A DNA stretch of 64,000 bases. Source: Budorcas taxicolor (taxonomy: Eukaryota > Chordata > Mammalia > Artiodactyla > Bovidae). Location: the NCBI RefSeq assembly GCF_023091745.1, contig NC_068913.1, forward strand, positions 10,558,001 through 10,622,000, read 5' to 3'. The notes under the pieces are model-generated. The model was given only the letters and a program-made list of their open reading frames with translations. It made no database searches and was not told the origin of the DNA. The position numbers and the translations under genes were made by a program. Of the stretch, positions 57,769-64,000 are shown piece by piece; within the stretch, counting starts at the first letter, position 1; the number at the start of each line of letters is the position of its first letter.

Positions 57769-57988
57769 ATGCGTACTGAGTCACTCAGTTGTGTCTATCT
57801 CTGTGCGACCCTGTGGACTGCAGCCCACCAGGTTCCTCTGTCCATGGGATTCTCCAGGCAAGAATACTGGAGTGTGTTGCCATGCCCACCTCCAGGGGAT
57901 CTTCCATAACCAGGGATCAAGCCCACGTCTCTTCTGACTCCTGCAGTGGCAGGCAGGTTCTTTACCACGAGAGCCACGTGGAAAGCCC
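57769..57988 (-). mobile_element. Bov-tA SINE
   Basis: Reverse Bov-tA (gcgaccctgtggactgcagc to gagccacgtggaaagccc). Confidence 0.9.
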
Positions 57989-58269
57989 TAAAAAAACATG
58001 GAAAGTGTTAAAATAAGTGTCTAATGAAATTTAAGCCAAACAAGGCCATTTACCCTGTAGCTCTTCCTTTAACACCTCTGGTATTCTTAACTATATACTA
58101 GAGAAAATTAACTAGTTCCTAGACAATATTTTTGGTTCCTTCCAGCTCCATGATTTGGAAAAAAAATGACTTTTTTTTTTTTCTCTTTTTAACTCTTACT
58201 GCTCTTCCGAGTCTCCTCTCCAGTAAACTCCCCTGTCCAGTGGAAGATAAAACAAGCTCAAGAATTTCA
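57989..58269. other. Unassigned non-coding DNA
   Basis: Contains a T13 run at about 58170; probably the degraded start of the following L1 3' end. Confidence 0.3.
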
Positions 58270-58534
58270 AAAGGAGAGGTCAGGACGAATGGAGGAAGTA
58301 GCATCAACATAGATGCACTCCCACGTGCAAAGCAGAGAACTGGTGAGAAGCTGCTGTGTAGCACACGGAGCCCAGTCTGGCACTCTGTGATGACCTGGAG
58401 GGACAGGATGGGCCGGGGGGAGGGAGGCTCAAGAGAGCGGGGGTATGTGTATACTTATAGCTGATTCACATTGCTGTGCGGCAGAAACCAACAAAACATC
58501 TTAAAGCAATTTTCCTCCAATTAAAAAAAAAAAG
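58270..58534 (+). mobile_element. Second L1 3' end, same orientation
   Basis: gcactcccacgtgcaaagca, gtatacttatagctgattca, cggcagaaaccaacaaaaca, ending tcctccaattaaaaaaaa. Confidence 0.85.
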
Positions 58535-59329
58535 TAAAAGAACAGCTTTTGAAGCAGTACAGTGTGACCTACTGTGGGGGACAGAACTGCCTTCTGCCAA
58601 ACTCCCTGTGCCCCACCCCCTTGGGGAGAAGAGGAAGCGCTTGGAGTGATGGTGCATGTTCAATGCATGCGATGCTTCTTGGTAAGTAATACAGTAGAAT
58701 AAATTCATGTTTCCCAAGCCCGGGCACCATGAATGACCTTGAGAGAATAGAACATAAGACAGAGACATCTTTACACGAGCAGAGTGGCAGAAGAAACACG
58801 GCTTGATAAAGTTTCTAAGCATGGGATGCTATCAGCAGAAGAAAGAGCATCAGGGCGGGAAGCTGGAGAAAAGGGTCCCTGGGAGACTTGTGGAACGGGA
58901 TGCCGGGGGAGAAAATGAACGGCTATGAACCGTCAGTGCTCAAAGGACCTCAGAGAGCACCTGTGCCTCCCAACCTCCTGTTCAATATCATTTTTCATGA
59001 ATTATTGCCAACACACACACAGACACACACACTCTCATTCACATATGATACCTGTTGTACAGCACATTATGATACCGGTTGCATTTTCTTTTAAAAATAC
59101 TAGAAATCCAGAAATGGTTTAAGACAAATGTGAACTTTAAGAATTTACTGTATCCATGAATAGTTGAAAAATAATAACATATGTATCTGAGACAAATACA
59201 CGTCATTTTGTTTCAACCGGCGAAGATAGAACAGTACACTCTTTAGAGACACCAACATACGTGATGATGAGATTCACAGTGCCCTGGCAGTGTGCAGTAC
59301 AAGTGACACTCACCTTAAGTAGTGCCCTT
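58535..59329. other. Unassigned non-coding DNA with a short CA repeat
   Basis: (CA)n with one interruption at 59012-59032. No gene recognised. Confidence 0.35.
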
Positions 59330-59527
59330 TCACTGTTTAGTTGCCAAGTCATGTCTAACTCTGTGACCCCATGGATTGTAGCCTGCCCCTTCCCTGTCCA
59401 TGGTATTTCCCAGGCAAGAATACCGGAGTGAGTTGCCATTTCTTACTCCATGGGATCTTCCCAACCCAGGGCCTGAACCTGTGGCTCTTGTGTCTCCTGC
59501 ATTGGCAGGCTGCTTCTTTACCACTGA
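59330..59527 (-). mobile_element. Bov-tA SINE
   Basis: Reverse Bov-tA (cactgtttagttgccaagtc to taccactgagccact). Confidence 0.88.
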
Positions 59528-59569
59528 GCCACTCTTTATATCTAGACTATAGGTTTTTTGTTTCTTTAA

Positions 59570-59764
59570 ATATTCGTTTTTTAATTTATTATCTGGCTAT
59601 GTCGGATCTTAGTTGCATTATCCAGGATCTTCCTGTGAGGCGAATGGACTTGAGTTTTGGCAAGGGGGCTTAGCTGCTCTGCCTCATGTGGGATCTAATC
59701 CCCGACCAGGGATCAAACTAGAGTTGCAAGGCAGATTCTTTACCACTGGACAGCCAGGGAAGTA
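59570..59764 (-). mobile_element. CHR-type SINE
   Basis: atctggctatgtcggatctt, cccgaccagggatcaaact, ccactggacagccagggaag. Confidence 0.8.
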
Positions 59765-60570
59765 CTGTCCAGACTAATGTTTAAGCTTCCCCAATGACAC
59801 TGCCCCAGGTTCCCTCTTCCCCAGTCATCCTGAAGCCACTGGTTGAATCACTGTAAACCTCGGAAAAACTCTGGGGTTCTTAAGAGTATTTGTGAATATT
59901 GATGAATTGAGCTTGTTTTCAGTGGGAATGTTATCCAGATGGAATTATCTTTTAAGATCCATCCTATGCATTATATGAGAATGAAGAATTTTACTTCCAG
60001 TTGAGTTTCCTGCTTTATGATTTATTAATAAATGATGTATGAATGAGGGCTTTGTGTTCAGTCATCTCAACTCTTGGCAGGTTGGTGGTCTGATCCATTC
60101 TCAGCAATTAGATGATCAATTCAACTGCATAGATCTGGTGACCAAGTTGATTAGACAGCAAATGATCAGGCCAAATATAAATTACCATTTAGTATCAACT
60201 ACTATGACAATTTTAAAATGGAGTTGACATCAAATGTTTAATAAAGTGTTCAGTATAGAAAAGAACACAACAGTTATTGTCTAGCATCAGACTCACCTGG
60301 ATATCAGACTCAGGAAGGTCTAGGTGGGGCAAGAGAATTTGAATTTTTAACAAGTTCCCAAGGGCTGCTGCTAGTTCAGAGATCACACTTTGAGGAGCAC
60401 TGCTGTTTAAAAAAGAAAAGAAAAAGCTATATTTTCGTTGAATTTAACATATCAAACAGATATGAATTATAACAATATTGTTCCGCCACCCCTGAAGCCA
60501 CTCCCCGCTCATGTGGGGAAAAGTCAGCCTCCACAGCTCCCTACTGTCTGTATAATTTAGCCCAAATGTT
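59765..60570. other. Unassigned non-coding DNA
   Basis: No gene or clear repeat recognised. Confidence 0.3.
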
Positions 60571-61045
60571 TTCAGTTCAGTTCAGTTCAGCCGCTCAGTC
60601 GTGTCTGACTCTCTGTGACCCCTTGGACTGCAGCATACCAGGCCTCCCTGTCCATCACCAACTCCCGGAGTTTACTCAGACTCATGTCCATTAAGTCAGT
60701 GATGCCATCCAGCCATCTCATCCTGTCATCCCTTCTCCTCCCACCTACAATCTTTCCCAGCATCAGGGTCTTTTCCAATGAGTCAGTTCTTTGTATCAGG
60801 TGACCAAAGCCTTGGAGTTTCAGCCTCAGCATCAGTCCTTCCAATGAATACTCAGGACTGATTTCCTTTAGGGTGGACTGGTTGGATCTCCTTGCAGTCC
60901 AAGGGATTCTCAAGAGTCTTCTCCAACACCACAGTTCAAAAGCATCAATTCTTCAATGCTCAGCTTTCTTTATAGTTCAACTCTCACATCCATACATGAC
61001 TACTGGAAAAACCATAACTTTGACTGGAGTATGGGCTAACATTTT
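60571..61045 (-). mobile_element. BovB LINE 3' end, longest copy in the window
   Basis: Begins with (TTCAG)4, the reverse of the BovB 3' end repeat, then tccatcaccaactcccggag, cctacaatctttcccagcat, caccacagttcaaaagcatc, acatccatacatgactactg. 5' truncated, about 475 bp. Confidence 0.93.
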
Positions 61046-61206
61046 CTCCTGCCATAATATCTCAGCCACACCCACCCCGTCTCCCCCTTTGGCAATTTAA
61101 GCCCTTTAGAGCTCCTGTCTCTCGAATCTTCCATCCATCTCACCATCAGATCCCTCTCCATCTTTTCCACTGGCTGGCTGCTCTCGTGTGTTCTTTGAGC
61201 TTGTGT
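61046..61206. other. Short unassigned spacer
   Basis: Nothing recognised. Confidence 0.3.
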
Positions 61207-61413
61207 GTGTTTAGTTGTTCAGTCGTGTCTGACTCTTTGTGACCCCATGGACTGTAGCCGCCCCCCCAGGCCCCTCTGTTCATGGCATTCTCCAGGCAAG
61301 AATACTTGAGTGGGTTGCCATGCCCTCCTCCGGGGATCTTCCCCATCCAGGGATGGAACCCGTCTCCTGCCAGGCAGGCGGATTCTTTACCATCTGAGTC
61401 ACCAGGAAAGCCC
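61207..61413 (-). mobile_element. Bov-tA SINE
   Basis: Reverse Bov-tA (ttagttgttcagtcgtgtct to gagtcaccaggaaagcccc). The last young SINE before the FZD1 promoter region. Confidence 0.9.
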
Positions 61414-62149
61414 CTCCTTCAGCTTAGGGATGTGCGTTAAGGGAACTGATCTTCATCTCTGTGCCCTGCTGAACTCTCCTACCTGTAAGGCTAGGCCAGG
61501 TCTTGCCTATCCGTGTATTCTACTACCTAACAGTGCTTCTAGGACAATAGGAGCTTGGTAAGTATTTATTAAAGAAATGAATGGATAAACAAAAGACAGA
61601 AAATAACTGTAGAGAAGGATCCCAAGAGACAGTCTAATCATAGGCCCACAAATCCTAGGTAGAATTAATAATAGGGTGGCATTTTATTGATAAAATGAAT
61701 CACTGGTTAGACCATTACTTGAATATATCTTACAGGAAAACAACGAGGATGTAAGTGGGCTGAATTGTTTTGTTTTTTGAACTGGCATCCCGCTGTTTTG
61801 CATCTGAGTGGCAGATCATTCTGCAGCCCAACCCAACTGGCCCAGGTCTGACCCTTGCACACTTCCCCCGGAGCCGTGGGCGTACCGGCCTTTGGAAGCC
61901 TCGCTGAAGCTCCCCAGGGTCCAGGCTGCCCCCAAGCCCAGCTCTGCCCTGCACCCCCTCTGGAGTCTCAGGCATCCAGGACTCTCTCCTTCAGAGACTG
62001 GTCGGGCTCTGAAGTTTTTCTCTCGTAATATTCAATGGGTAGTTTCCCTTTGCTTCTGTTTCTGGATTGATAAAAAGGAGAAAAAGGAGTTTGACTACAG
62101 AAAAGATAGTAACAGCGGACTGTAGATCTGGCTTTACTTTTTAAAATGC
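61414..62149. other. Repeat-poor flank upstream of the FZD1 CpG island
   Basis: No interspersed repeat beyond a possible short MIR-like end at about 61560-61600, and no coding exon, was recognised. Absence of young SINEs next to the CpG island is usual for promoter-proximal DNA, so this may hold proximal FZD1 regulatory sequence. An AT-rich patch just downstream (62269-62295) sits inside the GC-rich promoter zone. Confidence 0.4.
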
Positions 62150-62612
62150 TATCGAAGTTTGTGTTTGGTTGTGGTGGTTTTTCTTCATCTGACTGCGACC
62201 CGGCGAACTTCTCGGGGGAAATGGCGCGCCCGAAGCCCGCCAAGCCCAGCCTGAGAGCTCTAGGATTTGAGAGTAATATTTTAAATAAATATACCGATAC
62301 AAACTCGAAGGAAGCCGTGCGTTCCTTAAGTCAAAGGAATCTGTTCGGATCGAGGTGCTCGGTCTGCTGTTTGTAACCAGCGTTCAGAGCAGGATTTTTA
62401 AACACGAAAATGGATAAAAGAAAAGCTAAATCGCGCGATCGGCCGACTCCTATTCATTATCTCCAGCAGCATATGGGACCATTCTCCTACTTGTCCGCGC
62501 CCTTTCTTCCGCAAAAGCAAAAGCAACCAAGCCTGTCCCGCTTCATAGCAAACCCACTCTTTGTGCCCGAGCGGTGCCTCGGCCACCGCTCCCCCTCCCG
62601 ACTCCTCCTCCT

Positions 62613-62689
62613 CCCGCCCGCCGCCGACTTTCGCTCTGGGAAGCAGGCGGCGGGCGCCCTTTGCGCCGGGAAGCCAGTGCAGCGATTGG
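62613..62689 (+). promoter_or_regulatory. Sp1-type GC box and inverted CCAAT box of the FZD1 promoter
   Basis: CCCGCCC at 62613-62619 and ATTGG at 62685-62689 are about 70 bp apart inside the CpG island, roughly 550-620 bp before the FZD1 ATG. Both are standard CpG-island promoter sites (Sp/KLF and NF-Y). Their use is inferred from position only. Confidence 0.4.
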
Positions 62690-62829
62690 GCGACGATCCC
62701 TGAGCCTCCAGTTCCGCGTCGGTTTCAAGGCTCCTCCCTTCTGGTGAAAGACAGACTGCGGGGCGCCTGGAAACCGGTCGGAGGGCGCGCGAGGGAGAGG
62801 AGAGGGAGCGAGTTGAGGGATTGACACAA

Positions 62830-62934
62830 ATGGTCAGGCGGCGGCGGCGGAGGAGGAGGAGGCGGAGGCTCGGGGGGGAGCCGAGACTGCTGGGTTGCCG
62901 AGAGTTGCGCGCTCTACCCGGCCGCCGCCACTAG
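62830..62934 (+). other. Candidate upstream ORF 1 in the FZD1 leader (34 codons)
   Basis: An ATG at 62830 opens a 34-codon frame that is almost entirely arginine in its first third, because it reads the CGG/AGG tract, and ends at TAG 62932-62934. The context has C at -3 and G at +4, which is moderate. It matters only if transcription starts upstream of 62830. It could slow or divert scanning ribosomes; no independent protein function is suggested. Confidence 0.35.
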
Positions 62935-63037
62935 CGCGGCGCCGCTTGCCAGGAGCCAGCTAGCCGAGGGCCAGGAAGGCGGGACGCGACCCTCGGCGCG
63001 CCCGAGCCACCCGGGCTCTCCCCGCAGCCCGCGCTTC

Positions 63038-63241
63038 ATGAATCGCAAGTTTCCGCGGCGGCGGCGGCGGCTGCGGGACGCGGAGCGGGAGCCGGGGGAG
63101 CGGGCCGAGCACGGCTCGAGCTCGACGGAGGGCACCGGCGGGGAGGAGATCGCCCCGGCCGCAGGGGGAGCATCCTCCCGCCGCGAGACAGCCAGCCTCA
63201 GCCGAGCGGCGCCGAGAAAGGAGCCGAGAAAGTATGGCTGA
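63038..63241 (+). other. Candidate upstream ORF 2 overlapping the FZD1 start (67 codons)
   Basis: An ATG at 63038 opens a 67-codon, Arg/Glu/Ser-rich frame whose TGA (63239-63241) lies just inside the FZD1 coding sequence, overlapping its ATG (63234) by eight bases. The two frames differ. The upstream ATG context is weak (T at -3, A at +4) while the FZD1 ATG context is strong, so leaky scanning would be expected, with stop-and-reinitiate also possible at such short overlap. The composition is typical of a translated GC-rich leader, so a functional peptide is doubtful; a role in translational control is the more likely meaning. Confidence 0.45.
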
Positions 63242-64000
63242 GGAGGCGCCTAAGAAGTCCCGAGCCGCCGGGGGAGGCGGCGGCGGCGGCGGCGCGAGCT
63301 GGGAACTTTGTGCCGGGGCGCTCCGCACTGTACCGGCGGCGGAGGGGAGCGGGGACGCGGGCAGCCGCCGCCGCAGCCCGGCTGACTCCCGGCGCTTGGC
63401 ACGCCGGCTACTACTACTGCTTTGGCTGCTGGAGGCTCCGCTGCTGCTGGGGGTCCGGGCGCAGGCGGCCGGCCAGGGGCCCGGGCCGGGGCAGCAGCCC
63501 CCGCCGCCTCAGCAGCAGCAGAGCGGGCAGCAGTACAACGGCGAGCGGGGCATCTCTATACCCGACCACGGTTACTGCCAGCCCATTTCCATCCCGCTGT
63601 GCACCGACATCGCGTACAATCAGACCATCATGCCCAACCTGCTGGGCCACACGAACCAGGAGGATGCGGGCCTCGAGGTGCACCAGTTCTACCCGCTGGT
63701 GAAGGTGCAGTGCTCCGCCGAGCTCAAGTTCTTCCTGTGCTCCATGTACGCGCCCGTGTGCACCGTGCTGGAGCAGGCTCTGCCGCCCTGCCGCTCGCTG
63801 TGCGAGCGCGCGCGCCAGGGCTGCGAGGCGCTCATGAACAAGTTCGGCTTCCAGTGGCCCGACACGCTCAAGTGTGAGAAGTTCCCGGTGCACGGCGCCG
63901 GCGAGCTGTGCGTGGGCCAGAACACGTCGGACAAGGGCACCCCGACGCCCTCGCTGCTGCCCGAGTTCTGGACTAGCAACCCGCAGCACGGCGGCGGAGG
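63234..64000 (+). CDS. FZD1: Frizzled-1 Wnt receptor, N-terminal part (cut by window end)
   Basis: Frizzled-1 is a seven-pass plasma-membrane receptor that binds Wnt ligands through its extracellular cysteine-rich domain and signals through Dishevelled. The visible frame is 255 codons plus two bases and is open to the window edge; the human protein is about 647 residues and its gene has a single coding exon, so about 40% is seen. Order: Gly-rich and basic N-terminus (eight Gly at residues 13-20), hydrophobic signal core at about 59-74 with likely cleavage near A76/Q77, Gly/Pro/Gln linker (80-100), then the CRD with ten cysteines at 115, 123, 160, 169, 176, 186, 190, 197, 214 and 226. N-glycosylation sequons are at N129 and N230. 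The start was chosen because AAAGTATGG has A at -3 and G at +4, and the protein begins MAEEAPKKSRAAGG, which closely matches my recollection of human FZD1. The seven membrane helices and the KTxxxW tail lie outside the window. Confidence 0.98.
   Translation, partial: MAEEAPKKSRAAGGGGGGGGASWELCAGALRTVPAAEGSGDAGSRRRSPADSRRLARRLLLLLWLLEAPLLLGVRAQAAGQGPGPGQQPPPPQQQQSGQQYNGERGISIPDHGYCQPISIPLCTDIAYNQTIMPNLLGHTNQEDAGLEVHQFYPLVKVQCSAELKFFLCSMYAPVCTVLEQALPPCRSLCERARQGCEALMNKFGFQWPDTLKCEKFPVHGAGELCVGQNTSDKGTPTPSLLPEFWTSNPQHGGG

Larger units (their letters stand above)
62150..64000 (+). promoter_or_regulatory. FZD1: CpG island with FZD1 promoter and 5' leader
   Basis: GC and CpG density rise sharply from about 62.15 kb and stay high through the FZD1 coding start, in contrast to the AT-rich repeats upstream. 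No interspersed repeat was recognised after 61.41 kb. The segment holds an inverted CCAAT box (ATTGG, 62685-62689), an Sp1-type CCCGCCC (62613-62619), CT-rich tracts around 62588-62620 and a CGG/AGG-rich tract near 62838-62872. No TATA box stands at an obvious place, which fits a dispersed CpG-island promoter. The transcription start is not visible; human FZD1 mRNAs have a leader of a few hundred bases, which would put it near 62.8 kb, but that is inference. Confidence 0.85.

Noticed and set aside
63310..63877. Other + strand frames overlapping FZD1
   Set aside because: Alternative-frame shadows of the GC-rich FZD1 sequence; the FZD1 frame carries the full CRD cysteine pattern.
63414..63989. 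Antisense frame of 191 codons opposite FZD1
   Set aside because: Shadow of the GC-rich FZD1 coding strand, which is strongly supported.
1..64000. A novel multi-gene system (defence, biosynthesis or viral)
   Set aside because: The window is ordinary mammalian intergenic DNA plus one receptor gene start and a probable 3' UTR exon; apart from repeats nothing resembles an operon or gene cassette.

Overview
This window is mammalian nuclear DNA from a ruminant, most likely a bovid (cattle, sheep or goat; I cannot separate these by eye). The evidence is the dense load of Bov-tA and Bov-A SINEs, BovB (RTE) LINE 3' ends and CHR tRNA-Glu SINEs, plus L1 3' ends. At the right edge is the 5' part of FZD1 (Frizzled-1, a seven-transmembrane Wnt receptor) on the + strand. 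From general knowledge, CDK14 lies immediately upstream of FZD1 in the same orientation in mammals, so most of the window should be CDK14-FZD1 intergenic DNA.

Layout. Positions 1-11,240 are repeats and non-coding DNA, probably still inside the last CDK14 intron. From 11,263 to about 14,630 there is a block free of interspersed repeats. It begins right after a good splice acceptor and ends at an AATAAA signal followed by a T-rich tract; I read it as the CDK14 terminal (3' UTR) exon. About 1.9 kb further on, two perfect TGACGTCA (CRE) octamers flank six GGGGC units (16,466-16,543), which looks like an uncatalogued regulatory cassette. From 17.4 to 61.4 kb the sequence is intergenic and built largely from retroelements, many with recognisable target-site duplications (TSDs) and nested insertions. 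Notable pieces are a head-to-tail SINE dimer with a third SINE inside it, an L1 3' end carrying a CHR SINE whose tail has expanded into a 68/69-bp minisatellite, an internally deleted BovB (ART2-like) inside another L1, and a decayed piggyBac-type transposase fragment. From about 62.15 kb to the end is the FZD1 CpG island, 5' leader and coding start.

Only FZD1 is a clear protein-coding gene here. Its visible 255 codons cover the signal peptide, the Pro/Gln-rich linker, the complete ten-cysteine Wnt-binding domain and the start of the linker to the first membrane helix. The 5' leader carries an upstream reading frame that overlaps the FZD1 start codon. I found no undescribed multi-gene system; the best leads are the CRE/GC cassette, the upstream reading frames, the minisatellite and the unusual retroelement structures. 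Repeat family names come from recognising consensus motifs by eye, and their boundaries are approximate except where a TSD is given.
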